A stretch of 64,000 nt of DNA from Nesterenkonia marinintestina (GCF_025420485.1 NZ_JAOEFD010000002.1:62001-126000), one strand, 5' to 3'. Numbered from the stretch's first letter, positions 8,644 to 18,639 are shown. Numbers and translations are program-made. Notes: generated by a model not told the origin, from the sequence alone.

Positions 8644-9285
8644 TCAGATGGTGACTTCGCCCTTCGGGGTCTGGAACGTCACCGACATGATGCCCGGCGT
8701 CCCAGAGGGTGCCACCCACTCGACGTCGACGTCCTCGAACGGGTCACCCGGCGAACAGCCCAACCACTCGGCCACACGGTCGGGGGATCCGGCGATCGAC
8801 AGCCGCAGCAGCTCGGCCTCCGGCGCCATCGCCTGTGACGGGTGCAGCCCGTCGGTGCCCTCGTCCCATCGCAGCAGGTACGGGACCTGAGGATCGGCGA
8901 TCAGGCCTTTGATGCCGATCTGATGCCAGGTCAGCTCCGTGCCGTCCGGGAACTTGCGGTTCCCGACCACCGACTGGCGGCCCAAACGCTCCTCGAACGG
9001 TGTGAGGTCGTCCACCGTCACGCACCAGCCCATCCAACCGCCCCCGATCAGCGACCGGTTGCGCACCGCCTGGCCGAACGGCGCCTTATCGGCGGACGGG
9101 TGGTCCAGCACCTCGACGATCTCCAGGTACTGGCGGTTCGTCAGCGGGATGATCGCATTGCGGGTCCCGAAGCGGGGGTGGATCCCGCCTTTGACGCGCT
9201 CGACCCCCAGAGCGTCGACGATTCGGTCGATGGTGGCCTGCATGCCGTCGGGTCCGACGGCGTACGAGACATGGTCCAAGCGCAT
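8644..9285 (-). CDS. VOC superfamily / glyoxalase-like domain protein
   Basis: About 213 residues. Starts MRLDHVSYAVGPDGM, the typical opening strand-helix of glyoxalase-like (Glyoxalase_3) proteins, and has GGWMGWCVTVDDL in the middle. Such proteins may bind small metabolites; no enzyme activity can be assigned. Two ATGs abut (9288 and 9285). I choose 9285 because a minus-strand TATAGA box (9292-9297) then lies exactly 6 nt upstream, the leaderless arrangement seen elsewhere in the window. Convergent with the dehydrogenase. Confidence 0.75.
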   Translation of the reverse strand: MRLDHVSYAVGPDGMQATIDRIVDALGVERVKGGIHPRFGTRNAIIPLTNRQYLEIVEVLDHPSADKAPFGQAVRNRSLIGGGWMGWCVTVDDLTPFEERLGRQSVVGNRKFPDGTELTWHQIGIKGLIADPQVPYLLRWDEGTDGLHPSQAMAPEAELLRLSIAGSPDRVAEWLGCSPGDPFEDVDVEWVAPSGTPGIMSVTFQTPKGEVTI

Positions 9286-9291
9286 CATGGG

Positions 9292-9297
9292 TCTATA
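9292..9297 (-). promoter_or_regulatory. Leaderless -10 box (TATAGA) for the VOC gene
   Basis: TATAGA on the minus strand, 6 nt from ATG 9285. The same bases read TCTATAGTG on the plus strand, so they could also feed the rightward transcript. Confidence 0.5.
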
Positions 9298-9417
9298 GTG
9301 ACACCGCCCACGGTGCAGACTCGAATCGACCGCCGCCGTCGTCGTCGACCCTGATCAGACGCGACAGGACCCCGGCAACCTGCCGTCCCCGGCGCGCAGG
9401 GGCCCTGTTCCGACGCG

Positions 9418-9423
9418 TATCCT
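9418..9423 (+). promoter_or_regulatory. Leaderless -10 box (TATCCT) for the SURF1 gene
   Basis: TATCCT, 6 nt (GGTCTG) before GTG 9430; no Shine-Dalgarno sequence is present, consistent with a leaderless mRNA. Confidence 0.5.
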
Positions 9424-9429
9424 GGTCTG

Positions 9430-10320
9430 GTGCTCTCCACCGCTCTGCAGCCGAAATGGATCGCGATGCTCGTCGTCGCACTCCTGATGGCGACCGTCTT
9501 CGTGGTCATGAGCGCCTGGCAGTTCGGGGAGTCCAGGACCGAGACGGTGACCGACCACGAGATCACCGAGACGCCCGTCCCGCTGACCGAGGCGTTCCAG
9601 CCGGAGCGGGCGATGACCGGGCTCGACGCCGACCAGATGGTCACCCTCTCCGGCCGATACCTCGACGACACCGAGGTGTTCGTCTCCGGTCGGATCCAGG
9701 GCGACGAGACCGGCTACTGGGTGGCTGGGGCCTTCGCCGTGGACGGGGCCCCCGACGACGAGATCATCCCCATGGTCCGCGGGTGGGTCGCCGACCCCGA
9801 CGACGCCGGCGAGCTGCCCGAGGGTGAGCTGGAGATCGAGGGCCGGCTCCTGCCTACCGAGGCGCCCCTCTCCGAAGCACGGACCGAACGGCTGGTGTTC
9901 CCCACACTGTCGGTCGCCGAGCTGATGAACTACTGGGACGAGCCCTCCTACTCAGGCTTCGTCGTCGCCTTCGACATGACCGCCGACGGGCAGGACGTGC
10001 TCACCCCGGAGGACACCGGTCTGCAGGAGGTCTGGGTGGACCCGCAGCCGGAGACCTCCGACATCAACTGGCTGAACCTGTTCTACGCCGTCGAGTGGGT
10101 CGTCTTCGCCGGATTCGCGTTCTACCTCTGGTGGCGTCTGGTCAAGGACGCCCACGAACGGAACCTGGAGGAGGCCGAGCTGGACCGCCGGTGGGAGGAG
10201 CAGTGGCAGCGGGAGCAGGTCGCCAAGCTGCGTGAACGGCGAGCCGGGGAGGAATCCGGCGTCGCAGGCGAGGACCCGGGCCGGGAGCCGGCTCAGGTGC
10301 AGGACCAGGAGGATCGATGA
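9430..10320 (+). CDS. SURF1-family cytochrome oxidase assembly protein
   Basis: 296 residues. Two membrane helices frame an extracytoplasmic domain, the SURF1 layout: helix 1 at about 9-28 (KWIAMLVVALLMATVFVVM, then the conserved SAWQF), and helix 2 near 215-235 (VVFAGFAFYLWWRL). The middle contains the GxY and PMVRGW elements of the family. SURF1 assists heme a/Cu insertion into aa3-type cytochrome oxidase. A charged cytoplasmic tail of about 60 residues follows helix 2. The stop overlaps the next start (ATGA), so it is translationally coupled to the DUF3817 gene. Confidence 0.85.
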   Translation: MLSTALQPKWIAMLVVALLMATVFVVMSAWQFGESRTETVTDHEITETPVPLTEAFQPERAMTGLDADQMVTLSGRYLDDTEVFVSGRIQGDETGYWVAGAFAVDGAPDDEIIPMVRGWVADPDDAGELPEGELEIEGRLLPTEAPLSEARTERLVFPTLSVAELMNYWDEPSYSGFVVAFDMTADGQDVLTPEDTGLQEVWVDPQPETSDINWLNLFYAVEWVVFAGFAFYLWWRLVKDAHERNLEEAELDRRWEEQWQREQVAKLRERRAGEESGVAGEDPGREPAQVQDQEDR

Positions 10321-10841
10321 GCCAGAACCCACGGACTCCGGAGGCGTCGGAGCCGACGCAGGAGGAGCTCGCCGCCGTCGGACGGCCGCCGGAGCGCCCC
10401 CGACGCCGCCGCTTCCAGGGCACGGCGCAGCAGATCTCGGGATCGCTGACCTTCTACAAGATCTTCGCCTTCATCACCGGCATCATGCTCCTGCTGCTGG
10501 TGGCGAAGATGATCATGGACTACGGCTTCGGCCAGGAGATCTACATCGGCGGGACGACGGCCGACGGGGCCGACAACTCGGTGGGCATCCACCCCGACGG
10601 CGCCGTCGTCGGCGGACAGGCCGTGTCGTTCTGGGTGGCCGTCGTGCACGGCTGGATCTACGTGGTCTACGTGATCGCCGGATTCCGACTCTGGTACCTC
10701 ATGAACTGGCGGATCTCCCGTCTGGTGATGATCGTGCTCGGCGGTGTGGTGCCGTTCCTGAGCTTCATCGTCGAGCGGAGGATCGCCGCCGAAGTCCACG
10801 GCGAGATGCAGGCCAACCCCGAGGCCGTCCGCCGCTACTGA
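10317..10841 (+). CDS. DUF3817 integral membrane protein
   Basis: 174 residues. After a 40-residue polar N-terminus come helices at about 47-66 (FYKIFAFITGIMLLLLV), 103-123 (VSFWVAVVHGWIYVVYVIAG) and 135-155. This matches DUF3817, a three-helix family of unknown role that in actinobacteria commonly sits just before guaA, as here. Coupled by ATGA overlap to the SURF1 gene. No catalytic residues are evident. Confidence 0.8.
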   Translation: MSQNPRTPEASEPTQEELAAVGRPPERPRRRRFQGTAQQISGSLTFYKIFAFITGIMLLLLVAKMIMDYGFGQEIYIGGTTADGADNSVGIHPDGAVVGGQAVSFWVAVVHGWIYVVYVIAGFRLWYLMNWRISRLVMIVLGGVVPFLSFIVERRIAAEVHGEMQANPEAVRRY

Positions 10842-10860
10842 GCCCCACCGGCCCGCCTCC

Positions 10861-11009
10861 GTCATCGGGGGAGAGAATCTGGTCGTCCTGCTCGGCGTGT
10901 CGCAACAGTTCTCGCTCCTTCGAGGGCGAGGGCCCGGATCAGCCTCATCGGGGGAGTGAACCCGGCGGTTCTGGCCGGCGTGTTGAGGCAGGTCGTGCTC
11001 CCTCGATGA
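10861..11009. repeat. Two palindromic repeat units (A1, A2)
   Basis: Unit A1 (10861-10929) and unit A2 (10944-11009) belong to a dispersed family with ends like TCATCGAGGGAG and CTCCCTCGATGA around a variable GC-rich middle. A2 ends CTCCCTCGATGA; A1 is more diverged. They fill most of the 240-bp gap between the DUF3817 gene and the convergent AbiEi/DUF559-like gene and could act as transcription stops. Confidence 0.75.
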
Positions 11010-11081
11010 AGGCTCCACGACTATCGCTCCACGAGGGGCTCGAGTCTGAGGCTCCTCCGAGCTCACCGTCTGCGGGCAGGC

Positions 11082-12104
11082 TCAGCCGCCCCAGCCGCGT
11101 GAGCGTAATGCCCTCTTGGTCTTCTCCACCGCGGCCTCCGGGCTCGGATGCATATGATCGGCGGTGATCAGCACCTGCAGCCACCCGGCCCCGTCGGTCG
11201 ATTCGCCCCGCCGGACGTCCTTGCGGACCCTTCGGGGGTCGGAATGCGGTTCGCCGTCGTACTGCACCGACACTTTGTATCTCCGGAAGCCCAGATCGGG
11301 GCGGAACAGGATGCGGCCCGACTCGTCCACCACGGGGATGTTGACCTCCGGCTCGGGGAGCCCGGCACGATGGAACGCATAGCGCAGCCGCGTCTCCGGC
11401 GGCGAATCCGACCCGATCCGGGACAGCAGCAGCGCCGCACGTGCTGTGCGCACATCACGTGCCCGACCTTTCCGCCGCAGGGCGAGATCCAGTTCCGCCG
11501 GGGTCGCCAGCGGCTGCGTCCGACCCTCCCACTCCGGCCACGGGTGCCGGATGGCCCGATCCGCCATCACCAGAGCCTCCACCAGCCTCATCTGTGTCGC
11601 GCAGTCGGCCCAGGTCCGCGCCGGGGTCGTCACGCGGACACCCTGCACCTCCATGGTCTGCTCCTCCGGGATCGCGGATCGATGCCCGACGACGACGCCG
11701 GGCCGCCGCATCTGACGGCCCGGTCGCGGGGAGGTGATGTGGAACGGTGCCGTTGGGGCGGCGTCCGAGAGCCCATGGATGATTGCCGCGGTACCGTGCG
11801 AGACCACGTGCGGGCCCTCAGCAGTGAGCGCCTGCAGGGTGGCCCATTCGGGGGAGGGCGGTCGGAGCCTGAGGATCTCGTCGACCTCCTCCGCCGACGT
11901 GGCCCGCGGGAGCGGCAGGTAGAGGCCGTGGGCCAGCCGCAGAGTGGTCCCGGTCTCGGCGTCGCGGCGCAGTCGGCTCTCGGAGAGGCCGTCCCGCAGC
12001 AGACGCCGTCGTCGTCGACCCTCGGGGATGCGGGAGGCGTGGGTCAGGGTGCTGTCTGGCGGAGTGCTGTCAGGTGCGGTGAGTGGGATGTCGATCATGC
12101 TCAT
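11082..12104 (-). CDS. AbiEi-like / DUF559 endonuclease-fold protein
   Basis: About 340 residues. The N-terminal part ([35 protein letters not shown], quoted here in pieces: [13 protein letters not shown], then [10 protein letters not shown]) resembles the winged-helix start of AbiEi-type regulators. The C-terminal 120 residues have a Vsr/DUF559-like PD-(D/E)xK arrangement: [40 protein letters not shown] and a trailing DHMHPSPEA. Such actinobacterial proteins are widespread and functionally undefined. No adjacent AbiEii-type toxin is present, so a toxin-antitoxin label would be unsupported. Start is ATG 12104 or ATG 12098; the longer frame upstream runs through repeats and is rejected. Confidence 0.65.
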   Translation of the reverse strand: MSMIDIPLTAPDSTPPDSTLTHASRIPEGRRRRRLLRDGLSESRLRRDAETGTTLRLAHGLYLPLPRATSAEEVDEILRLRPPSPEWATLQALTAEGPHVVSHGTAAIIHGLSDAAPTAPFHITSPRPGRQMRRPGVVVGHRSAIPEEQTMEVQGVRVTTPARTWADCATQMRLVEALVMADRAIRHPWPEWEGRTQPLATPAELDLALRRKGRARDVRTARAALLLSRIGSDSPPETRLRYAFHRAGLPEPEVNIPVVDESGRILFRPDLGFRRYKVSVQYDGEPHSDPRRVRKDVRRGESTDGAGWLQVLITADHMHPSPEAAVEKTKRALRSRGWGG

Positions 12105-12230
12105 ATGGCACGCGAGCCCCTGGGCGATGGCCACCTCGGGCCGCAGGGATGTGGAGATCGGGGGCTCGTCGTCGGGCTGCCGCATCGCTTGTGGCGGATC
12201 CCGAGTCGCGAGGACCCGCCGGCACCCCTC

Positions 12231-12368
12231 CATCTGGGGAGAGAACCTGGGGCCACGGATCAGGGCGATTTCTGCTCCCTCGAGGCATGGGTGGCGAGAC
12301 TCGACCTTCGGGGGAGAGAACCTGGGGCCACGGATCGGCGAGTCGCCGCAGATTCTGCTCCCTCGACG
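12231..12368. repeat. Two palindromic repeat units (B1, B2)
   Basis: B1 (12231-12285) and B2 (12306-12368) share GGGGAGAGAACCTGGGGCC on their left sides and TTCTGCTCCCTCGA on their right. They are members of the same family as the units near 10.9, 27.8 and 38.7 kb. The two units are nearly identical over their left halves, indicating recent duplication or conversion. Confidence 0.75.
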
Positions 12369-12464
12369 GTCGAGGGGGCCGGAAGCCCCAGCCCGCGGGG
12401 CTCCGGCGACCGACTCCCCATCGCTCCCGGTGCGGCGGCGGCCTCGGCACCTCACAGGCTCCCT

Positions 12465-12470
12465 TAGGAT
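12465..12470 (+). promoter_or_regulatory. Leaderless -10 box (TAGGAT) for guaA
   Basis: TAGGAT ends 7 nt before GTG 12478. The alternative ATG at 12469 lies inside the box itself, which is why the GTG is preferred. Confidence 0.5.
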
Positions 12471-12477
12471 GGAGCCT

Positions 12478-14061
12478 GTGACTGAACGCCCTGAAACAGC
12501 CGCACAGACCGTGCTCGTCGTCGACTACGGTGCCCAGTACGCCCAGCTGATCGCGCGGCGCGTGCGTGAGGCCCGGGTGTACTCGGAGGTCGTCCCGCAT
12601 ACCCTCTCCGCCGCAGAGATCATCGACCGCCGCCCGGCCGCCGTCATCCTCTCCGGCGGACCCTCCTCGGTGTACGAACCCGGAGCCCCCGCCGTCGAGT
12701 CTGAGCTGTTCGAAGCCGGCGTCCCCGTGCTCGGCATCTGCTACGGATTCCAGGCCATGGCCCACGCGCTCGGCGGCGACGTCGCACGCACCGGGGACCG
12801 CGAGTACGGCAAGACCGAGGTCACTGCCGAAGGCGCGGTGCGCAGCCTGCTCGAGGGCACCGACGAGGTCCAGACCACCTGGATGTCGCACTCCGACGCC
12901 GTGCGCAGCGCGCCGGCCGGGTTCGAGGTCCTCGCATCCTCCGACGGCGCCCCGGTCGCCGCCTTCGCCGACGCCGGCCGCCGCCTGTACGGGGTCCAGT
13001 GGCACCCGGAGGTCAGGCACACCCCGCAGGGACAGCGCATCATCGAGAACTTCCTCTACGACGGCGCCGGTCTGACACCGGAGTGGACCACGGGCAACAT
13101 CGTCGAGGAGCAGGTCGAAGCGATCCGTGCCCAGGTGGGCGACTCCCGGGTCATCTGCGGCCTCTCCGGCGGTGTGGACTCGGCCGTCGCCGCCGCGCTG
13201 GTCCAGCGCGCCGTGGGCGACCAGCTGACGTGCGTGTTCATCGACCACGGGCTGCTGCGCGAGGGTGAGGCGGAGCAGGTCGAACGTGACTTCGTCGCCG
13301 CCACGGGAGCCCGGCTGCACATCGCCGACGAACGCGGTCGGTTCCTCTCCGCACTCGCCGGGATCACCGACCCGGAGGAGAAGCGCAAGGCCATCGGTCG
13401 TGAGTTCATCCGCGCGTTCGAGGCCGCCGAGCATGCCGTGCTCGACCAGGTCGCCGCCGAAGGGGCCCGGGTCGAGTTCCTGGTCCAGGGCACCCTGTAC
13501 CCCGACGTCGTCGAATCCGGCGGGGGCGAGGGCGCCTCCAACATCAAGTCCCACCACAACGTGGGCGGGCTGCCCGAGGACATGGAGTTCCGACTCGTCG
13601 AGCCGCTGCGGTCGCTGTTCAAGGACGAGGTCCGCGCCGTCGGCGCCGAGCTGGGTCTGCCCAAGGAGATCGTCGGCCGCCAGCCGTTCCCCGGACCGGG
13701 GCTGGGCATCCGCATCATCGGTGAGGTCACCGAGCACCGCCTGGACATCCTGCGCCGGGCCGATGCGATCGCCCGGGCGGAGCTGACCGCGGCCGGCCTC
13801 GACGACGAGGTCTGGCAGATGCCGGTGGTCCTGCTGGCCGACGTCCATTCGGTCGGCGTGCAGGGCGACGGACGCACCTACGGACACCCGGTGGTGCTGC
13901 GTCCGGTGAGCTCCGAGGACGCGATGACCGCCGACTGGTCGAGGCTTCCCTACGACCTGCTCGGACGGATCTCCACCCGGATCACCAATGAGGTCGAGGA
14001 GATCAACCGGGTCACCCTCGACGTGACGTCGAAGCCCCCGGGCACCATCGAATGGGAATGA
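12478..14061 (+). CDS. guaA: GMP synthase (glutamine-hydrolysing)
   Basis: 527 residues, the normal GuaA length. Converts XMP to GMP using ATP and glutamine in the last step of guanine nucleotide synthesis. The class I amidotransferase domain ([15 protein letters not shown]; nucleophile Cys in GICYGFQ; QWHPEV for the His/Glu pair) occupies about residues 10-205. The ATP-pyrophosphatase domain follows, with the P-loop [13 protein letters not shown], and the C-terminal dimerisation domain ends [12 protein letters not shown] 12478 is preferred to ATG 12469 on promoter spacing; the three-residue difference does not affect function. Confidence 0.95.
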   Translation: MTERPETAAQTVLVVDYGAQYAQLIARRVREARVYSEVVPHTLSAAEIIDRRPAAVILSGGPSSVYEPGAPAVESELFEAGVPVLGICYGFQAMAHALGGDVARTGDREYGKTEVTAEGAVRSLLEGTDEVQTTWMSHSDAVRSAPAGFEVLASSDGAPVAAFADAGRRLYGVQWHPEVRHTPQGQRIIENFLYDGAGLTPEWTTGNIVEEQVEAIRAQVGDSRVICGLSGGVDSAVAAALVQRAVGDQLTCVFIDHGLLREGEAEQVERDFVAATGARLHIADERGRFLSALAGITDPEEKRKAIGREFIRAFEAAEHAVLDQVAAEGARVEFLVQGTLYPDVVESGGGEGASNIKSHHNVGGLPEDMEFRLVEPLRSLFKDEVRAVGAELGLPKEIVGRQPFPGPGLGIRIIGEVTEHRLDILRRADAIARAELTAAGLDDEVWQMPVVLLADVHSVGVQGDGRTYGHPVVLRPVSSEDAMTADWSRLPYDLLGRISTRITNEVEEINRVTLDVTSKPPGTIEWE

Positions 14062-14106
14062 TCTAGCATCGTCCCACCGGGACACGACCACGCTGGAAGG
14101 GCGAGT

Positions 14107-17100
14107 GTGAGCACAGAGGAGACGACGCCTGGCGGCAGGGCACCCGAGACCGAGTCCCTCGCGGACGACGCGGAGGACAGGGTGCAGGACGCCGCAGAGG
14201 AGGGCGCCGAGCCGTCCCCTGCCCTCGAGTCGGATGATGAGGCGGGCGCTGAGCCCGACGAAGAGCCCGACGCAGAGTCCGACGAAGGCCCCGCCGCAGA
14301 TGCCGAGGCCGAGCCGGAAGCAGAGTCTGACTCTGAGTCTGACCCGGAACCGGGCGAGGCCGACGAGGATCTCATCAGCGCCGCCCAGAACGCGGACCCG
14401 CAGGAGTCCGACGACGACGTCGAGCACACTGCGGACCTCTCCGAGGTCGACGCCGAGGCGCTGGTCACCGCCTGGATCGACTCCCTCGGCGCCGGGGCCG
14501 AGAACGACTCCCTGCTGCGCTTCACCCCGTCGAAGCACTCCGCCATCGACCTCACCGAGGCCAACTCCTCGGGACTGATGCAGCTGATGGCCGGTCGGAA
14601 GACCCGCCTGTCCACCATGCTCATCGACGCCGCCGCATTCGAGACGGCCCGCACTGCGGCCTACGGGATCCGCACCAAGATCCGTGAGCTCTCCGAGGAG
14701 CGCGGCATCGACGCCGGACACCTCGCCGTGGGCGTCGCCTCCTGGTCCGAGACCACCGCAGCCGGGGTCGAACAGTTCACCGCCCCGCTGATGCTCGTCC
14801 CGGTGACCATCCGCCGGCGCACCGAGTCCGACGACTTCGAGGTCCAGTTCGCCGGCACCGCTCGGCTCAACCCGGCCCTGGCCCGTCACATGGCCCAACG
14901 CCACGACCTCAGCCTCGACCCGGACGAGTTCCACGCCGCCGGCTACGCCACCGCCCGCCTCGACCAGCACCGTCCCGCCGAACTGCTCCTGCGCCTGGCC
15001 GGTCAGGCCACCGAGACCACAGGCCGCCGCAGCGCCTCACTGGCCTCGCTGCAGGTGTGGCGCCACGTCTACCTCTCCACGTTCGCCGACTTCGCCGACG
15101 TCAGCTCCGCGGTCCTGGACACCGGCCACCCGATCCTCGGCGCCCTGGCCTCCCACCTCGACGTGGACCAGAGCGACGCCGAGCAGGCCCAGCGCGAGCT
15201 GCCCCCGTCCGACGAACGGGCGCCGAAGGACGAGAAGCTCGTCCTCGACGCCGACGTCGACCAGCAGGAGGTCCTCGACGCCGTCGGCGTCGGCCGCTCC
15301 GTCGTCGTCTCCTCGCCCCCCGGCACCGGGCAGATCCAGACCGCGCTCAACGCCGCGGCTTCTCTGGCCTGGGAGGGTCGGCGGGTGCTCGTCGTCGCCG
15401 AACGTCCCGGCGCGCTGGAGCAGTTCCGCGCGCGGCTGGGCAGGGCCCGGCTGAGCACCCTGGCCCTTCACGTGCCGGCGTCGGCCTCGCCGGACGACCT
15501 GCGTGAGCAGCTTGTCCGCGCGGTCAAGCGCGTCGAGCGGACCGAACCGCCGCGGCTGGCCGCCCTGCACACCCGGCTCACCGAGGCGCGGCACCAGCTC
15601 ATCGACCACGTCTCCTCCCTGCACCACGTGCGCTCCCGGTGGGAGTGCTCCCCGTACCAGGCGATGCAGGCGCTGGCCGCCCTGACCTCCATCAGTCCGG
15701 CCCCGGCCACCCCGGTCCGGCTGAAGCGTTCGGTGCTGGACAACACCGTGGACCGTTCCCCGGTGCAGGTGAAGCTGCGTCGGGCCGCCGAGCTCGGCTC
15801 CTTCGACGCCGCCACCCATGCCAGCCCCTGGTACGGGGCCCGGCTGCGCAACCGTCAGGAGACCGACGACGCCATGGAGCTGGTCGGTCGCCTGCGCGGC
15901 GAGCTGCCGCGGCTGAAGGGTCTGATGGAGACCGCGGTGGCGCTGACCGGGATCCGGCTGGGGGAGACCTTCTCCGACTGGCACGCCCAGGTGCTGCTCT
16001 TCCAGCGCATCCAGGAGTCGCTCGGGGTCTTCAGCCACGACGTCTACACCAAGCCCGTCGACGACCTCATCGCCGCCACCGCACCGGCCTGGTGGCGCCG
16101 CGACCACGGAGTCGAGATGTCCTCGATCGCCCGATCGCGCCTGCGCCGGGTCGCCAAGGAGTATGTGCGCCCCGGGGCCCACGTCTCGGACCTGCACGGA
16201 GCCCTGGCCGACGTCTCGACGGAGCGCGACGAGTGGCTGCAGTGGGGCGAGGCCGACTCGCTGCCCTCGGTGCCGAAGAACCTGGACCCGCTGGCCCGGG
16301 TGATGGGCGAGGTCCAGGCCATGGTCGAGGAGCTCATCGACGGCCTGCGGCTGGCGGACCCCTCCGATCCCCACGACCACAGCCTGATGGACATGCCCGT
16401 CGAGCAGATGATCTCCACGGTGGAGGCGCTCTCCGAGGACGCGCGCTCTCTGGAGACCCTGCCCGAGCGCACCCTGCTGGTGGAGCAGCTGCGCGAACAG
16501 GGGTTCCGAGACCTGCTCGACGACTTCGCCGCCCGCGGAGTCACCCGGGACCTGATCGACGACGAGCTCGAACTCGCCTGGTGGCAGTCCGCTCTGGAGG
16601 CGATGATCTCCGGCGACGACTACCTGGCGATGACCACCGGGGAGAACCTGCGCAGCATCGAGGAGGAGTTCCGCTCCGCCGACGCCGCACACATCGAATC
16701 CGGGGCCCAGCGGCTCAACCACGCGCTCGCCTCCCGGTGGAAGGCCGCGGTCGAACAGCACCCCGAGCAGGCCGCGCATCTGCGGGAGCTCATGCGCACC
16801 GGAAGCACCGGCGTCGCCGACCTCGGCACCGTGGACCCGGCGCTGACCCAGCCGTTGGCGCCCATCCTGCTCACCTCCCCGCAGGGCCTGTCGGAGCACT
16901 TCCCGGCCGACGCCGACGTCGACGCGGTGATCCTACTCGAGGCCGAATCCCTGGCAACGGCCGGCGCGCTGGGTGCGATCTCCCGGGCGCGGCAGGTGGT
17001 GGCCTTCGGCGACCCCGTCTCCGGTTCGCCCAAGCCGCTGCAGGTCTCGGCGCCGGCACCGAGCAGCACGGGGGAGCGGCCCCACCGGCTGACGTCGATC

Positions 17101-18300
17101 CACACCGCACTCTCCCGGGTGCTGCCCCTGCTCCACCTGCGTCGGGTCCACCGCGGCGTCGACCAGGAGCTCACCGGGCTGCTCTCCGAGACCCTCTACC
17201 GGGGTGAGCTGCGCCGTCTGCCCGACGCCTCCCAGCTCACGGAGCAGGGCCGTCGGATCACCGTGGACCACGTCGCCGAACAGCCCCCCAAGCCGGGGGC
17301 CCGCGACCAGGTCGACTCGCCCACCGGCGAGGTCAACCGGGTGGTCGACATGGTCTTCGAACACATCCGCTCGCGGCGGGACCGGTCGCTGGCGGTGATC
17401 ACCGGCTCCGAGGCCCACGCCGTGCGGGTGGCCGACGCCGTGCGGCAGGGTCTGCACCACCACGCCTGGGCGCGGCCTTTCTTCGCCCGGCAGGACGACG
17501 AGCCGTTCGTCGTGGCGCCGGTGGAGCGGGCCGCCCACATCGTCCGCGACGACGTCGTGCTGTCCCTGGGCTACGGATTCAGCCTCAAGGGGGAGCCGGC
17601 CCACCACTTCGGGGCCCTGTCCTCCGACCGCGGCGAGGAGCTCTTCGCGACCGCCGCAACACGGGCCCGGGATCACCTGCGCGTGGTCACCTCCCTGATC
17701 CCGCAGGGCCTGGACCTGCGGCGCATCGAGGGCGGTGCGGACCTGTTCATGCGCCTGGTGGACCTGGGACTGCGAGGGGCCGGTAACCCGACCGGTTCGG
17801 CCTCGCTGACCGACCCGCTGGTGCTCGACCTCGTCGACCGGATCCGAGCCCGGGGCGGCCGCGTGGAGGACGGATTCCGGGGCACCCTCGACCTGGCCGC
17901 CTGCCCGCGCAGGATCACCCCCGAGGTCCCGGTGACCCCGCTGGCGATGGTCTCCGACGGGACCTCGCACTACGCCGAGATGCCGGTCCGCGAGCGGTCC
18001 CGGCAGATCCCGGAGGCCTTCGTCCGCCACGGGTGGTCGCACATGGTCCTCTGGACCATCGAGGTCTTCGCCGACCCGGCCGGCTGCACCGAGGTGGTCG
18101 CAGAGAAGGTGGGCCTGGGCGCCGGACCGGAGTTCGCCGAGCACGGGCGGATCCCCCTCGGGGGTGTGCCCTCGGAGAAGCCGTCGGGCGGTGGACGTCA
18201 GGTGCGCTTCGGCGGGGCCGCCGACGCCCAGGACGAGGACTCGCACCGCCGTTCCAAGCGCTGGTTGACTCCGCGTGAGCGCAACCAGCGCCTGCACTGA
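14107..18300 (+). CDS. Large DUF4011/SF1 helicase-like protein with degenerate Walker A
   Basis: 1397 residues, 45 bp after guaA. The first 120 are an acidic low-complexity tract rich in Asp, Glu and Ser. A DUF4011-like region follows (APLMLVPVTIRRR near 240). A superfamily I helicase-type core then begins: SSPPGTGQIQT near 404 corresponds to the Walker A GPPGTGKSQT of relatives, but the Lys-Ser pair is Gln-Ile. The Walker B equivalent near 937 reads VILLEAESL instead of VIFDEAS. VVAFGDPVSGSP and the late GYGFSLKGEP and ATRARDHLRVV motifs remain. ATP hydrolysis may therefore be impaired or absent. GTG follows an AAGGG Shine-Dalgarno. Possibly a DNA-associated scaffold; its function is unknown. 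Confidence 0.75.
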   Translation: MSTEETTPGGRAPETESLADDAEDRVQDAAEEGAEPSPALESDDEAGAEPDEEPDAESDEGPAADAEAEPEAESDSESDPEPGEADEDLISAAQNADPQESDDDVEHTADLSEVDAEALVTAWIDSLGAGAENDSLLRFTPSKHSAIDLTEANSSGLMQLMAGRKTRLSTMLIDAAAFETARTAAYGIRTKIRELSEERGIDAGHLAVGVASWSETTAAGVEQFTAPLMLVPVTIRRRTESDDFEVQFAGTARLNPALARHMAQRHDLSLDPDEFHAAGYATARLDQHRPAELLLRLAGQATETTGRRSASLASLQVWRHVYLSTFADFADVSSAVLDTGHPILGALASHLDVDQSDAEQAQRELPPSDERAPKDEKLVLDADVDQQEVLDAVGVGRSVVVSSPPGTGQIQTALNAAASLAWEGRRVLVVAERPGALEQFRARLGRARLSTLALHVPASASPDDLREQLVRAVKRVERTEPPRLAALHTRLTEARHQLIDHVSSLHHVRSRWECSPYQAMQALAALTSISPAPATPVRLKRSVLDNTVDRSPVQVKLRRAAELGSFDAATHASPWYGARLRNRQETDDAMELVGRLRGELPRLKGLMETAVALTGIRLGETFSDWHAQVLLFQRIQESLGVFSHDVYTKPVDDLIAATAPAWWRRDHGVEMSSIARSRLRRVAKEYVRPGAHVSDLHGALADVSTERDEWLQWGEADSLPSVPKNLDPLARVMGEVQAMVEELIDGLRLADPSDPHDHSLMDMPVEQMISTVEALSEDARSLETLPERTLLVEQLREQGFRDLLDDFAARGVTRDLIDDELELAWWQSALEAMISGDDYLAMTTGENLRSIEEEFRSADAAHIESGAQRLNHALASRWKAAVEQHPEQAAHLRELMRTGSTGVADLGTVDPALTQPLAPILLTSPQGLSEHFPADADVDAVILLEAESLATAGALGAISRARQVVAFGDPVSGSPKPLQVSAPAPSSTGERPHRLTSIHTALSRVLPLLHLRRVHRGVDQELTGLLSETLYRGELRRLPDASQLTEQGRRITVDHVAEQPPKPGARDQVDSPTGEVNRVVDMVFEHIRSRRDRSLAVITGSEAHAVRVADAVRQGLHHHAWARPFFARQDDEPFVVAPVERAAHIVRDDVVLSLGYGFSLKGEPAHHFGALSSDRGEELFATAATRARDHLRVVTSLIPQGLDLRRIEGGADLFMRLVDLGLRGAGNPTGSASLTDPLVLDLVDRIRARGGRVEDGFRGTLDLAACPRRITPEVPVTPLAMVSDGTSHYAEMPVRERSRQIPEAFVRHGWSHMVLWTIEVFADPAGCTEVVAEKVGLGAGPEFAEHGRIPLGGVPSEKPSGGGRQVRFGGAADAQDEDSHRRSKRWLTPRERNQRLH

Positions 18301-18309
18301 GGACGCCCG

Positions 18310-18576
18310 ATGACGACGCCGGAGGGTGAGCGGCCGGTGGACCGGCCCGTCGAGGATCGGATCCCGGAGGATCGGACCTCGCAGGATCGGGGTCGGGGCC
18401 GTCGTGGCCGTCGTCGGGCGGTGGCTCCGGCGACCTCGGGGCAGCCCGAGGAGGTCGAGGCACGTCCCTTCGTCCCCGACGTGGGTCCTTACGTTGCGGG
18501 GGAGGACGACGACTCCGGCGCGACGCCGCCGTCTCGGGAGCGGTGGTTCCGCGAACAGCGGCCCCCGCACTGGTGA
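18310..18576 (+). CDS. Small conserved basic/acidic protein downstream of the helicase-like gene
   Basis: 88 residues starting 10 nt after the helicase-like stop, so almost certainly co-transcribed. An N-terminal run of Arg/Asp dipeptide-like repeats (PVDRPVEDRIPEDRTSQDR) leads into a basic patch (GRGRRGRRR). The C-terminus ends RERWFREQRPPHW, a tail I recognise from small actinobacterial proteins encoded in the same position. No enzymatic motif is present. A partner or regulator of the large protein is a reasonable guess only. Confidence 0.65.
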   Translation: MTTPEGERPVDRPVEDRIPEDRTSQDRGRGRRGRRRAVAPATSGQPEEVEARPFVPDVGPYVAGEDDDSGATPPSRERWFREQRPPHW

Positions 18577-18639
18577 GTCGATCGTCAGCGGCCCGACGAC
18601 GGGACCGATGAGTCGCCGGCATCCGGGCAGGCCGATGAG

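Larger units (their letters stand above)
12105..12477. other. Divergent promoter region with repeats, upstream of guaA
   Basis: 373 bp without a gene. The centre is occupied by palindromic units B1 and B2. The right end carries the guaA -10 box. No regulatory RNA structure beyond the palindromes was recognised. Confidence 0.5.

Noticed and set aside
11082-12104. Type IV toxin-antitoxin system
   Set aside because: Only an AbiEi-like N-terminus is present; no nucleotidyltransferase toxin gene lies beside it.
12070-14970. 966-codon minus-strand open frame across guaA
   Set aside because: Opposite-strand shadow of GC-rich coding sequence; guaA on the plus strand has full domain evidence.
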